From NCBI GenBank assembly GCA_013815405.1, contig JACDGF010000016.1, forward strand, positions 1-13,483: a DNA stretch of 13,483 nucleotides, given 5' to 3'. Shown here in pieces: positions 5,439 through 13,483 of this stretch (position 1 is its first letter; every line of letters starts with the position of its first letter). The stretch is from Caulobacteraceae bacterium (GTDB lineage: Bacteria > Pseudomonadota > Alphaproteobacteria > Caulobacterales > Caulobacteraceae). The translations under genes and the position numbers were made by a program. A model generated the notes under the pieces. The model was not told the origin of the DNA. It was given only the letters and a program-made list of their open reading frames with translations, and searched no databases.

Positions 5439-6494
5439 GTGGCGGATCAGGCGAAGCTCGAAGCCTTCATGGGCAAGATGGTGGGCGACATGGGCGCGGC
5501 GATGTCGGCCGCCCTGGTCGTGCTGGGTGACCGGCTGGGGCTGTACAAGGCGCTCGCGGAGGCGGGGCCCTCGACCTCCGCCGAACTGGCGGCGCGGACC
5601 GGAACCCACGAGCGCAATGTGCGCGAATGGCTGGCGGCCCAGGCGGCGGCGGAATATGTCGACTACGACCGGGCGGGCGGCAAGTTCTCGCTGTCGCCAG
5701 AGCAGGCGATGGTGTTCGCGGACGAGGATGGCCCCGCCTTCATGGCCGGAGGCTTCGAAATCCTCTCCTCGGTGTTCATCGATGAACCGAAGGTCGCCGC
5801 CGCGTTCAAATCCGGCCAGGGCTTGGGCTGGCACGAGCATCACCAATGCCTGTTCTCGGGCACCGAGCGCTTCTTCCGTCCGGGCTACAACGCCAATCTG
5901 GTCTCATCCTGGATCCCCGCCCTCGACGGCGTGGAGGCGAAACTAGGCCAAGGCGCCAAGGTGGCGGACGTCGGCTGCGGGCACGGCGCCTCCACCGTGT
6001 TGATGGCGAAGGCCTATCCCGCCTCCCGCTTCACCGGCTTCGACTACCATGGCCCCTCGATCGAGCGCGCGACCCGGGCGGCGCGGGCGGAGGGCGTATC
6101 GGACCGGGTGAGCTTCCAGGTGGCCGCCGCCGCCGACTTTCCGGGAGACGGCTACGAGCTGGTGACCATCTTCGACGCCCTGCACGACATGGGCGACCCG
6201 GTCGGGGCGGCGCGGCACATTCGCGGGACCCTGGCGAGCGACGGCGCCTGGATGCTGGTCGAGCCCTTCGCCCACGACGACATGGCCGACAACCTCAATC
6301 CGATCGGGCGCATGTTCTACGCCGCCTCGACCATGGTCTGCACGCCGGCGTCGATGAGCCAGGCGGTCGGCCTGGGGCTGGGCGCTCAGGCGGGCGAGGG
6401 GCGGTTGAGGAAGGTCGTCGAGCAGGCCGGCTTCACCCGGTTCAGGCGCGCGGCCGAGACCCCGTTCAACCTGGTATTCGAGGTCCGCCCCTGA
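5439..6494 (+). CDS. Class I SAM-dependent methyltransferase with N-terminal winged-helix-like domain
   Basis: A ~351-residue methyltransferase. Residues 15-90 form a small helical/winged-helix segment (MGAAMSAALVVLGDRLGLYKAL, then TSAELAARTGTHERNVREWL) like the dimerisation domain of O-methyltransferases. The Rossmann domain begins near 165 with the SAM-binding motif KVADVGCGHGAS (174-185); Asp202 ends the second strand (FTGFDY). The next strands are VTIFDALHDMGD and WMLVEPF. Substrate unknown. I start at GTG 5439 because GGAGG (5423-5427) precedes it and the protein then opens at the conserved helix; TTG 5421 is a possible earlier start but would overlap that Shine-Dalgarno. It is transcribed away from rplU and converges on exbD. 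Confidence 0.8.
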   Translation: MADQAKLEAFMGKMVGDMGAAMSAALVVLGDRLGLYKALAEAGPSTSAELAARTGTHERNVREWLAAQAAAEYVDYDRAGGKFSLSPEQAMVFADEDGPAFMAGGFEILSSVFIDEPKVAAAFKSGQGLGWHEHHQCLFSGTERFFRPGYNANLVSSWIPALDGVEAKLGQGAKVADVGCGHGASTVLMAKAYPASRFTGFDYHGPSIERATRAARAEGVSDRVSFQVAAAADFPGDGYELVTIFDALHDMGDPVGAARHIRGTLASDGAWMLVEPFAHDDMADNLNPIGRMFYAASTMVCTPASMSQAVGLGLGAQAGEGRLRKVVEQAGFTRFRRAAETPFNLVFEVRP

Positions 6495-6501
6495 GAGCCG
6501 C

Positions 6502-6506
<5 letters not shown>
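6490..6506. terminator. Inverted repeat spanning both stop codons of convergent genes
   Basis: CCTGAG (6490-6495) and CTCAGG (6501-6506) form a perfect 6-base dyad. The methyltransferase TGA (6492-6494) lies in the left arm and the exbD stop (6502-6504, minus) in the right arm. A second small dyad CCGAG/CTCGG (6509-6513 with 6517-6521) follows. There is no T-run, so this is at best a weak bidirectional 3'-end structure. Confidence 0.35.
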
Positions 6507-6951
<445 letters not shown>

Positions 6952-7034
6952 GGAACACTCCCTTCAAGAGGCCGGGCCCCGTCGGCGAGCCCGTTTCCTT
7001 GATCCTTCGCCACCCATCGCGCGGATGCCGCCGG

Positions 7035-7055
7035 AAGTAAAGCCCGAGCGCGGGC
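7035..7055 (-). terminator. Possible weak terminator after the nitroreductase
   Basis: On the minus strand GCCCG (7055-7051) pairs with CGGGC (7046-7042) over a 4-base loop, followed by TTTACTT. It starts 6 bases after the nitroreductase stop. The stem is short and the T-tract interrupted. Confidence 0.35.
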
Positions 7056-7061
7056 CGGCGC

Positions 7062-7724
7062 CTAGCCCTCGAACCCGCGCATCTCCGCCCAGGCCTCGAA
7101 GGGGTCGCGGCGGGTGCGCCAGGCGTTGATCGGCGCCGCCTCGTCGCGATAGCCCAGGGCCATGCCCGAGAACACCATGTGGTCGTCGGGCAGGCCGACG
7201 AAGGCCGCCACGGCCTTGGGATAGCGGGCCCAGAATTCCTGGGCGCAGGTGTCGAGGCCGCGCTCCACGGCCAGCAGCATCACCGTCTGCATATACATGC
7301 CGACGTCCGCCCATTGCGGCGGCCCGAGCGCCCGATCGAGGCAGAAGAACAGGCCCACCGGGGCGCCGAAGAAATCGAGATTCCTGGCCAGTTGGGCGAA
7401 ACGGGCCGGCCGGTCGTCGCGGCCGGCGCCGATGGCGCCGTAAAGGTCCTCGCCGCACTGGTAGCGGCGGGTGCGGAACGGTTCCCACAGATTGGCCGGA
7501 TAGACCTCATATTCGGGCGCCTCCATGGGGGTGCGGGCGATCAGCGCCTTGAACTCGGCCAGCGGAGCGCCGGCCAGGGCGTAGACCCGCCAGGGCTGCA
7601 GATTGCCTCCCGAGGGCGTGAGCCGGGCGGCCTCCAGAATCCCCCGCACCACCGATCCGGTCACGAGGTCGGGACGAAAGGCGCGCACCGACATCCGCCT
7701 GGCCGCCGCTTCGCTGACATCCAT
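7062..7724 (-). CDS. Nitroreductase-family FMN-dependent oxidoreductase
   Basis: A ~220-residue flavoenzyme of the nitroreductase superfamily, which reduces nitro compounds, quinones or similar acceptors with NAD(P)H; the natural substrate cannot be read from the sequence. Family marks: ARRMSVRAFRPD (8-19), the FMN-binding LEAARLTPSGGNLQPWRVY (30-48), the central FFGAPVGLFFCLDR stretch, and the C-terminal LPDDHMVFSGMALGY segment that begins the last strand pair. The start at 7724 (MDVSEAAARRM) fits the family; the frame is open further upstream but that part overlaps mtgA on the other strand. Only a weak GGGAC precedes the ATG. It is divergent from mtgA and lies 110 bases upstream of exbD on the same strand; no functional link is evident. 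Confidence 0.87.
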   Translation of the reverse strand: MDVSEAAARRMSVRAFRPDLVTGSVVRGILEAARLTPSGGNLQPWRVYALAGAPLAEFKALIARTPMEAPEYEVYPANLWEPFRTRRYQCGEDLYGAIGAGRDDRPARFAQLARNLDFFGAPVGLFFCLDRALGPPQWADVGMYMQTVMLLAVERGLDTCAQEFWARYPKAVAAFVGLPDDHMVFSGMALGYRDEAAPINAWRTRRDPFEAWAEMRGFEG

Positions 7725-7806
7725 GGCGCTTTGGTCCCATGCCCGGTGGCTTGACGAATGAAGCCGCGGGGACTGAAACCCTTTAGCCAAAACCTGGAAA
7801 GAGGCG

Positions 7807-8538
7807 ATGGCGAAATTGCCGAACTCGCGCCGCCGGAGCGGCCTCGCGCGCCTCATCCGCAATCTCGTGGTCGCAATGCTGATCCTGCTGCTGGTCGCGC
7901 CGCCGGCCTGGGTGGCGATCTATCGCGTCACGCCGCCCCCGGTCACCATCCTGATGATCGAACGTTCGGCTCAGGGCCAGGGAATGGACCACCGCTGGAC
8001 GCCGATCGCTCTAATCTCGCCCTCGATGACCCGCGCGGTGATCGCCTCGGAAGACGCACGCTTCTGCCGCCACCATGGCTTCGATCTCGACGCCATCGAC
8101 AAGGCGCTCAAGCACAATGAAGAGCGACCCGGACGGATTCGCGGCGGCTCGACCATCAGCCAGCAGACGGCCAAGAACGTCTTCCTGTGGCCGGGGCGCT
8201 CCTATCTGCGCAAGGGGCTGGAAGCCTGGTTCACGGTGCTCATCGAGGCCCTGTGGGGCAAGCGGCGGATCATGGAGGTCTATCTCAACACCGTGGAAAT
8301 GGGCCCTGGCCTCTATGGGGTCGAAGCCGCCTCGCGGCGGTATTTCAGGACGGGCGCGGCTAGCCTTTCGCCGACGCAGGCCGCGCGGCTGGCGGCCGTC
8401 CTGCCCAGCCCGCTGAAGTGGAAGGCCGAGAATCCCGGGCCCTACGTCCGTCACCGGACCGGCCGCATCGGGGCGCGCTCGGGAACGGTCCGCCGCGACG
8501 GCCTGGCGGACTGCGTGCTGGGGGCAGGCTCCGGTTGA
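7807..8538 (+). CDS. mtgA: Monofunctional biosynthetic peptidoglycan transglycosylase
   Basis: A membrane-anchored GT51 glycosyltransferase that polymerises lipid II into glycan strands in the periplasm. It has 243 residues, normal for MtgA, with no transpeptidase domain. Residues 19-39 are the N-terminal membrane anchor after a basic stretch. GT51 motifs are complete: [15 protein letters not shown] (79-93) with catalytic Glu82, [16 protein letters not shown] (112-127), and [20 protein letters not shown] (152-171) with the second key acidic residue Glu157. The C-terminus has the usual NPGPYVRHR and a late DCVL. GAAAGAGG precedes the ATG at 7807. It is the first plus-strand gene of this block; scoA follows after 58 bases. 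Confidence 0.96.
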   Translation: MAKLPNSRRRSGLARLIRNLVVAMLILLLVAPPAWVAIYRVTPPPVTILMIERSAQGQGMDHRWTPIALISPSMTRAVIASEDARFCRHHGFDLDAIDKALKHNEERPGRIRGGSTISQQTAKNVFLWPGRSYLRKGLEAWFTVLIEALWGKRRIMEVYLNTVEMGPGLYGVEAASRRYFRTGAASLSPTQAARLAAVLPSPLKWKAENPGPYVRHRTGRIGARSGTVRRDGLADCVLGAGSG

Positions 8539-8562
8539 AGTCGATCGGCCTTCAGGCCTATG

Positions 8563-8574
8563 GAAGCCGGCTTC
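8563..8574. promoter_or_regulatory. 12-base perfect palindrome upstream of scoA
   Basis: GAAGCCGGCTTC (8563-8574) is a perfect palindrome. Another short dyad, GGCCT/AGGCC, lies at 8547-8558, and a poor promoter-like pair TTGAAG (8535-8540) and TATGGA (8559-8564) overlaps it. It could be an operator or a leader hairpin for the scoAB-aguAB operon. It is short for a confident call. Confidence 0.3.
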
Positions 8575-8596
8575 TGTGACTGATGCGGGAACCCCC

Positions 8597-9316
8597 ATGC
8601 TCAGGAAGATTCGCGACGGCGCCGCGGAGGCGTTGAGCGGGCTGCTCTTCGACGGCATGACGGTCATGTCCGGCGGATTTGGGCTGTGCGGCACGCCGGA
8701 AACCCTGATCGCCGCGATCAAGGCCGCCGGCGTGCGCGAACTCACGGTGATCTCCAACAACTGCGGGATCGACGGGGCCAGCCTGGGCCTGCTGCTGGAG
8801 GGTGGCCAGATCCGCAAGATGATCAGTTCGTATGTCGGGGAGAACAAGCTGTTCGAACAGCTCTATCTCTCCGGAACGCTGGAGCTCGAATTCAATCCCC
8901 AGGGCACCCTGGCCGAACGCATCCGCGCCGGCGGCGCGGGCATTCCGGCGTTCTTCACCCGCACCGGGGTGGGCACCCTGGTGGCGGAGGGCAAGGAGCT
9001 GCGGGACTTCGACGGCCAGACCTATGTCATGGAGCGCGCGCTCACGGCGGATCTGGCCATCGTCAAGGCCTGGAAGGGCGACGCGGAGGGGAACCTGATC
9101 TATCGAAAGACGGCCCGCAACTTCAACCCGATGATGGCCACCGCCGGGAAGGTGACCGTGGCCGAGGTCGAGGAACTGGTCGAGGTGGGCGCCCTGGACA
9201 AAGACGGCATCCATACCCCCGGCATCTTCGTCGACCGGATCATTCAGGGCGGGCCGTACGAAAAACGCATCGAGCGCGTCACCACCCGGCCCCGGCCGGA
9301 AAGGGAAGCCGCCTGA
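8597..9316 (+). CDS. scoA: 3-oxoacid CoA-transferase subunit A
   Basis: The alpha half of a two-subunit CoA-transferase (SCOT/AtoD type) that moves CoA between succinyl-CoA and acetoacetate or a related 3-oxo acid. At 239 residues it matches the family. The signature [14 protein letters not shown] (25-38) is present, followed by [13 protein letters not shown] and the conserved [24 protein letters not shown] region. I chose ATG 8597 (MLRKIRDGA), preceded by GCGGGA; a GTG seven codons upstream (8576) with GGAAG before it is an alternative. Its TGA overlaps the scoB ATG (TGATG), so the two subunits are translationally coupled. The true acceptor acid is not shown, so atoD or a beta-ketoadipate CoA-transferase role cannot be excluded. 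Confidence 0.92.
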   Translation: MLRKIRDGAAEALSGLLFDGMTVMSGGFGLCGTPETLIAAIKAAGVRELTVISNNCGIDGASLGLLLEGGQIRKMISSYVGENKLFEQLYLSGTLELEFNPQGTLAERIRAGGAGIPAFFTRTGVGTLVAEGKELRDFDGQTYVMERALTADLAIVKAWKGDAEGNLIYRKTARNFNPMMATAGKVTVAEVEELVEVGALDKDGIHTPGIFVDRIIQGGPYEKRIERVTTRPRPEREAA

Positions 9317-9957
9317 TGGCCTGGACGCGCGAAGACATGGCCGCCCGCGCCGCCCTGGAGCTGAAGGACGGCTTCTATGTGAACCTCGGCATCGGCATCC
9401 CGACCCTGGTCGCCAACCACATTCCGGCGGGGATTTCGGTGACCCTGCAGAGCGAGAACGGGATGCTGGGCATGGGGCCCTTCCCTTATCCGGGGGAAGC
9501 GGACGCCGACCTGATCAACGCGGGCAAGCAGACGATCACCGAACTGCCGTCCTCGTCCTATTTCTCCAGCGCCGACAGCTTCGCGATGATCCGCGGCGGC
9601 CATATCGCCCTTTCCATCCTGGGGGGCATGCAGGTGGCCCAGAACGGCGATCTCGCCAACTGGATGGTGCCGGGCAAGATGGTCAAGGGCATGGGTGGGG
9701 CCATGGACCTGGTGGCCGGGGTCGGGCGGGTGGTGGTCGTGATGGACCACGTCGAAAAGTCCGGCGCGCCCAAGCTCCTCACCCGCTGCACCCTACCGCT
9801 TACCGGCGTGGGGGTGGTCGACCTGCTGATAACCGATCTTGGGGTGTTCGAGATCGGCCCTGATGAGGGCGTGACGCTGATCGAACTCGCCCCGGACGTC
9901 ACCGTGGAAGAGGTCAAGGCCAAGACCGAAGCAGCGTTCGCCCTCGCCGTGAAATGA
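9316..9957 (+). CDS. scoB: 3-oxoacid CoA-transferase subunit B
   Basis: The beta subunit of the same CoA-transferase, 213 residues. It carries the catalytic signature [12 protein letters not shown] (44-55), in which Glu47 should form the glutamyl-CoA thioester intermediate, and the Gly-rich [13 protein letters not shown] segment near the start. Further family landmarks are [17 protein letters not shown] and [21 protein letters not shown]. The ATG (9316-9318) shares one base with the scoA stop, and the stop overlaps the aguA start by four bases (ATGA), so it is a central gene of a four-gene coupled operon. Confidence 0.95.
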   Translation: MAWTREDMAARAALELKDGFYVNLGIGIPTLVANHIPAGISVTLQSENGMLGMGPFPYPGEADADLINAGKQTITELPSSSYFSSADSFAMIRGGHIALSILGGMQVAQNGDLANWMVPGKMVKGMGGAMDLVAGVGRVVVVMDHVEKSGAPKLLTRCTLPLTGVGVVDLLITDLGVFEIGPDEGVTLIELAPDVTVEEVKAKTEAAFALAVK

Positions 9958-10949
9958 TCGGCCCGGTCCCCGCCGAATGGTCGCCCCACCGCGCCGTCTG
10001 GCTGGGCTTCCCCAGCCATCCGGAGCTTTGGCAGGACGATCTGGAGCCGGCCCGCGACGAGGTGGCGGCGCTCGCCCGGGCCCTTGCCGGGCCGGGCGCG
10101 GAACGTGTCAGGCTGATGGCGCGGGGCGAAGCGGCAATGGCGGCCGCGCGAACCCGGCTGGGGGGCGAGGCGGGGATCGAGATCACACCCGCCGATTTCG
10201 GCGACGTCTGGCTGCGCGACACCGGGCCGATCTTCACCGGCGCCGGCGAAGCCTCGGCCTTCCGCTTCAACGGCTGGGGGGGCAAGTACCGGCTCGAAGG
10301 CGACAAGGGGGTGGCCGAGCAGGTGGCGGCAGGGGCGTGCGCCACCCTGGCGCGGCACGATTTCGTGCTCGAAGGCGGCGCCCTGGACCACGACGGGGCC
10401 GGGACCGTGCTGACCACCCGCCAGTGCCTGCTCAACCCCAATCGCAACCCCGGCTGGCGCGAGGCCGACGCGGAGGCCGTCCTGGCCGCGTCCCTGGACG
10501 CGCGCAAGGTGCTGTGGCTGGGCGACGGGCTGGCGGGCGACCACACCGACGGGCACGTCGACAACCTGGCCCGCTTCGTCGCCCCGGGCGTGGTCGCCTG
10601 CCCGCTCGCCTTTGGCCCGAATGATCCCAACGCCGATGTCTACGACCAGGCCGCCGAGGCCCTGGCCGGCTTCGCCGACGCCGAAGGCCGCCGGTTGCGC
10701 GTGGCCCGCATCCCCTCGCCCGGTCGGGTGAACGACCCCGAGGGTCGCCCGATCGCGGCGTCGCACATGAACTTCCTGATCGCCAACCAAGCGGTGATCG
10801 CGCCTGTCTACGGCGAGCGGGCCGGCGCTCTGGCGCTGGAAGCCCTCAACGAGCTGTTCCCGGATCGCGCCGTGATCGGCCTGACCTCGCGCGCCCTGCT
10901 CACCGGCGGCGGTTCCTTCCATTGCATCAGCCAGCAGGAACCGGCCTGA
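9954..10949 (+). CDS. aguA: Agmatine deiminase
   Basis: AguA hydrolyses agmatine to N-carbamoylputrescine and ammonia, a step in arginine-derived putrescine synthesis or agmatine use. The 331-residue protein belongs to the peptidylarginine-deiminase-like superfamily. Visible active-site elements: [10 protein letters not shown] (85-94), FNGWGGKY (105-112), [10 protein letters not shown] (195-204), and the C-terminal [11 protein letters not shown] with nucleophile Cys324. The ATG overlaps the scoB stop (ATGA), which fixes the start. The next gene encodes the enzyme that uses its product, which strongly supports the call. Confidence 0.95.
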   Translation: MIGPVPAEWSPHRAVWLGFPSHPELWQDDLEPARDEVAALARALAGPGAERVRLMARGEAAMAAARTRLGGEAGIEITPADFGDVWLRDTGPIFTGAGEASAFRFNGWGGKYRLEGDKGVAEQVAAGACATLARHDFVLEGGALDHDGAGTVLTTRQCLLNPNRNPGWREADAEAVLAASLDARKVLWLGDGLAGDHTDGHVDNLARFVAPGVVACPLAFGPNDPNADVYDQAAEALAGFADAEGRRLRVARIPSPGRVNDPEGRPIAASHMNFLIANQAVIAPVYGERAGALALEALNELFPDRAVIGLTSRALLTGGGSFHCISQQEPA

Positions 10950-11830
10950 TGATGGCCCGGACCCTGACTCTCGGCGCGATCCAGGCCGCCTATGGCGATG
11001 ATCAGGCGGCCAACATCGCCAGGACCGCGGGCCTGATCCGCGAGGCCGCCGCGCGCGGCGCCCAGGTGGTGCTCGCCCCGGAACTCTTCCAGGGCCCCTA
11101 TTTCTGCGTCGCCCAGGAGGAGAGATGGTTCGCGGACGCCCACCCCTGGCGCGAGCATCCGTGTGTCCTCGCCCTGGCGCCCCTGGCCGCCGAGCTCGGC
11201 GTCGTTCTGCCGATCTCGATCTTCGAGCGGGAGGGGCCGCACTATTTCAACAGCCTGGTCATGATCGACGCCGACGGCGCGCTCCTGGGGCTCTACCGCA
11301 AGAGCCACATTCCCGATGGGCCCGGCTATGAGGAGAAGTACTATTTTCGCCCTGGAGACACCGGCTTCAAGGTCTGGAACACCAAGGTCGGGCGCCTGGG
11401 GGTCGGCGTCTGTTGGGACCAGTGGTACCCCGAGGCCGCCCGCGCCATGACCCTGATGGGCGCCGAGGCCCTCCTCTATCCCACCGCCATCGGCAGCGAG
11501 CCGCACGACCCGAACCTGGACACCGCCGTCCCGTGGCGGCGCGCCATGCAGGGCCACGCGGTCGCCAACGTCATCCCCGTGGTGGGGGCCAACCGCACCG
11601 GCTTCGAGCCTTGGGAGGGATACCCCGGCGGCGGCCAGGCCTTCTATGGCTCCAGCTTCATCTGCGATCATCGGGGCGACCTTCTGGCGGAGCTCGGGCG
11701 GGACGAGGAAGGGGTGGTTACGGCGACGGTCGACCTCGACTTCTTGGCCCGTCACCGCGCCGCCTGGGGCTTCTTCCGCGACCGCCGCCCGGACCTTTAC
11801 GGAGCACTTACCGCGCCCCGCCCGGCGTGA
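10949..11830 (+). CDS. aguB: N-carbamoylputrescine amidase
   Basis: AguB hydrolyses N-carbamoylputrescine to putrescine, CO2 and ammonia, completing the pathway begun by AguA. The 293-residue protein is a nitrilase-superfamily amidase with the full Glu-Lys-Cys triad: Glu45 in VLAPELFQGPYFC, Lys118 in YRKSHIPDGPGY, and Cys155 in GVGVCWDQWYPEAARAM. PDGPGYEEKYYFRPGDTGF is the loop typical of the AguB branch. I start at ATG 10949, which overlaps the aguA stop (TGATG) with AGGA upstream; a start nine codons earlier would lie inside aguA. Last gene of the operon; a hairpin-rich spacer follows. Confidence 0.95.
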   Translation: MMARTLTLGAIQAAYGDDQAANIARTAGLIREAAARGAQVVLAPELFQGPYFCVAQEERWFADAHPWREHPCVLALAPLAAELGVVLPISIFEREGPHYFNSLVMIDADGALLGLYRKSHIPDGPGYEEKYYFRPGDTGFKVWNTKVGRLGVGVCWDQWYPEAARAMTLMGAEALLYPTAIGSEPHDPNLDTAVPWRRAMQGHAVANVIPVVGANRTGFEPWEGYPGGGQAFYGSSFICDHRGDLLAELGRDEEGVVTATVDLDFLARHRAAWGFFRDRRPDLYGALTAPRPA

Positions 11831-11955
11831 TCGGATCCTACCGCCCGGCTTGTCCAATTCCGCCCCCGCTCTTCCTTAAGTCCTCTCCCCCGTTCTGCGC
11901 GGGGAAGAGGGCTGAGGGACGCGATAGGGCTATCGGCCGCCTCGGTGTTCCGCCC
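11831..11955. repeat. Palindromic repeat-rich spacer between convergent aguB and the S10 peptidase gene
   Basis: CCTCTCCCC (11882-11890) pairs with GGGGAAGAGG (11901-11910) with a one-base bulge. CGATAG (11922-11927) and CTATCG (11930-11935) form a perfect dyad. TGAGGG (11913-11918) is complementary to CCCTCA (11953-11958), which overlaps the peptidase stop codon. The pattern resembles extragenic palindromic repeats common in alphaproteobacteria and could act as a two-way 3'-end structure. There is no gene here and no clear T-run. Confidence 0.5.
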
Positions 11956-13473
11956 TCACCGCGCCCCATAAAGCGCCATGACGTCGCCGCGCAGGGCCAG
12001 GCGGCTCGCCTGGCGGCTGTAGAACATGTGGCCGCCGGGATATTCCTTCACCGCCACCCGGGTCGGGTCGCCCATCGCCGGCATCTGGTCGACGACCAGG
12101 ACCGAGGCGAAGAAGGGGCACGAAAGATCGTTCCAACCGTGGACGATCAGCACACGGAGTTTCGGATCGATCGCCACCGCCTGGCGCAGGGCCGTCACCG
12201 ACTCCACCTGTTCTTCGTGGCCGTCGTTCCACAGCTTGCCGACCTCACCGCTGAGGGCGTTATAGCGGGCCTCGACCTTCCAACCCACGACGCGGGTGAC
12301 GAAGTCGGTCATGGCCGAGGTGGTGGGCGCGATGATGGCTCCCAGGATCGGATCACCGGTCCGTTGCTCGGGGGCGTAGGGGAAGGGATCATAGGCGGTG
12401 ACGTTGGAATCGTAGCGGCTGCCGAGCTCGCCTTCGCCGCGGAATATCTCGCGCAGAAAGGCCTGGGTCTCGATCCGGCCGCCGGATTGCCTCACGAACG
12501 CCGGGTTCAGGCCAGTGAGCTCGACCACCCGGCGCTCCATGCGCGCGGCCGCCGCGGGGTCGGTTCGGCCCTTCATCAGATCGGCGGCGTAGTCGCCCCG
12601 GGCATAGTCCTCCACCGCCGTCATGGCCTCCGGCGTGAGCCGGTGCTGGCGCTCCAGGTTGGCGGCCGCCATGGAGGGCAGGGTGATCACCCACGGCAAT
12701 GGCGAGAGCGACGGGTCGAACTCCGCCGCCGAGTCCAGATAGGGGGAGACCAGCACCAGCCCGTTCACGCCGACGCCCAGCTGGGTCTGGAGATAGTGGG
12801 TGATCCTGGGCCCGCGGAAGCCGCCGTAGCTCTCCCCCGCGACGTATTTGGGCGACGTCATCCGGCCGTTCTTCAACAGCCAGTCATAGACGATGCGCGA
12901 GAGGTATTCGATGTCGGGCTTGGTGGCGTAGAACGCCTTCTTGGTCTCGTCCTTGGAAACCAGGGATCGCGAAAATCCAGTGCCCACCGGGTCGATGAAG
13001 ACGAGATCGGTGAAATCGAGCCAGGTCCCGTCGTTGTCGATCATCCGGGCGGGGTCGGAAAGACTGTCGCCGGCGGCGCCGAAGGGCACGCGCTTGGGCC
13101 CGATGGCGCCCAGGTTCAGATAGACCGAGGCCGCCCCCGGCCCGCCGTTGAAGGCGAAGGTCACCGGCCGGCCGGGATCGCGCGAGCCCGGCAGGGTGTA
13201 GGCGGTGAACACCACCTGGGCGATCGTCTTGCCCTTGTCGTCGCGCACCGGCAGCGAGCCGACGGTCGCGAGGTAATTCAGGGTCCGCCCGCCCAGGCGG
13301 ATGGCCTGCCTGACGCTGGCGTCGGCGGGGAACGGGGGCAGATCGGGCTTGTCCCCCTTCTTGTCGGCGCCCGCCGCCGCGTTCGCCTTCGTGTCGTCGG
13401 CGGCGAAAGACCGGCCCGCGCCCAAGACGAAGAGCGCCGCCGCCAGAACCACGGCCTTGAACATCTGACACAT
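11956..13473 (-). CDS. Secreted serine carboxypeptidase, family S10
   Basis: A 505-residue peptidase of the S10 (serine carboxypeptidase) family, expected to remove C-terminal residues from peptides in the periplasm or outside the cell. Residues 1-24 are a signal peptide with a hydrophobic core and an SFA-ADD cleavage site. The mature enzyme has the oxyanion-hole motif FAFNGGPGAASVY (107-119), the nucleophile motif VAGESYGGFRGP (211-222) with Ser215, Asp449 in HGWNDLSCPF, and His482 in PGGHMFYSR, so the triad is complete. Start at 13473 or at the Met three codons later (13464) is undecided; neither has a strong Shine-Dalgarno, and only 10 bases of upstream sequence are visible. It is convergent with the agu operon and has no obvious functional tie to it. 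Confidence 0.93.
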   Translation of the reverse strand: MCQMFKAVVLAAALFVLGAGRSFAADDTKANAAAGADKKGDKPDLPPFPADASVRQAIRLGGRTLNYLATVGSLPVRDDKGKTIAQVVFTAYTLPGSRDPGRPVTFAFNGGPGAASVYLNLGAIGPKRVPFGAAGDSLSDPARMIDNDGTWLDFTDLVFIDPVGTGFSRSLVSKDETKKAFYATKPDIEYLSRIVYDWLLKNGRMTSPKYVAGESYGGFRGPRITHYLQTQLGVGVNGLVLVSPYLDSAAEFDPSLSPLPWVITLPSMAAANLERQHRLTPEAMTAVEDYARGDYAADLMKGRTDPAAAARMERRVVELTGLNPAFVRQSGGRIETQAFLREIFRGEGELGSRYDSNVTAYDPFPYAPEQRTGDPILGAIIAPTTSAMTDFVTRVVGWKVEARYNALSGEVGKLWNDGHEEQVESVTALRQAVAIDPKLRVLIVHGWNDLSCPFFASVLVVDQMPAMGDPTRVAVKEYPGGHMFYSRQASRLALRGDVMALYGAR

Positions 13474-13483
13474 TCTCAGGACC

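Noticed and set aside
7751..7787. TTGACG (7751-7756) upstream of mtgA as a promoter -35 element
   Set aside because: No acceptable -10 lies 16-18 bases downstream; the next AT-rich stretch is about 25 bases away.
9558..10922. A 454-codon open frame on the minus strand opposite scoB and aguA
   Set aside because: It is antisense to two well-identified enzymes, is Arg/Gly/Ala-rich, has no recognisable motif, and arises from the third-position GC bias of the real genes.

Overview
The window is GC-rich, densely coded chromosomal DNA that looks like an alphaproteobacterium. Caulobacterales (Caulobacter/Phenylobacterium-like) is my best guess, from the YlxR-L7Ae fusion, the SVSAGMVKQSFSHGR segment of IF-2, a bL21 with a Lys/Ala/Pro tail, and GC-rich palindromic intergenic repeats. 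This is inference from family knowledge, not a database match.

Left third (1-5350, all minus strand): two translation/transcription operons lie head to tail. A promoter near 5323-5350 drives rplU-rpmA followed by a GNAT acetyltransferase. A second promoter near 3479-3507 drives rimP-nusA-ylxR-infB; infB runs off the left edge. The rimP operon leader carries a terminator-like hairpin with a U-tract between promoter and rimP start, and a small ORF runs through it. rimP, nusA and ylxR are tightly coupled (ATGA overlap, then TAG directly followed by ATG). The 3' end of rimP is built from a palindromic repeat that appears to have been absorbed into the coding frame.

Middle (5400-7800): a class I methyltransferase (plus strand) converges on an exbD-like gene (minus) with 7 bases between them, and one inverted repeat spans both stop codons. 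Upstream of exbD on the same strand is a nitroreductase, divergent from mtgA. No exbB/tolQ is present in the window.

Right part (7800-13483): mtgA (peptidoglycan glycosyltransferase) is followed by a compact plus-strand operon scoA-scoB-aguA-aguB, in which every internal junction overlaps (TGATG, ATGA, TGATG). ScoAB is a 3-oxoacid CoA-transferase. AguA and AguB together convert agmatine via N-carbamoylputrescine to putrescine. A convergent secreted S10 serine carboxypeptidase closes the window, separated from aguB by a repeat-rich 125-base spacer.

No tRNA, rRNA, CRISPR, insertion sequence or phage gene was seen, and no gene-free stretch exceeds 300 bases. The content is mostly housekeeping. 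The most interesting points are regulatory (the rimP-nusA leader attenuator and small ORF) and structural (the palindromic repeat inside rimP), not a new defence or mobile system.
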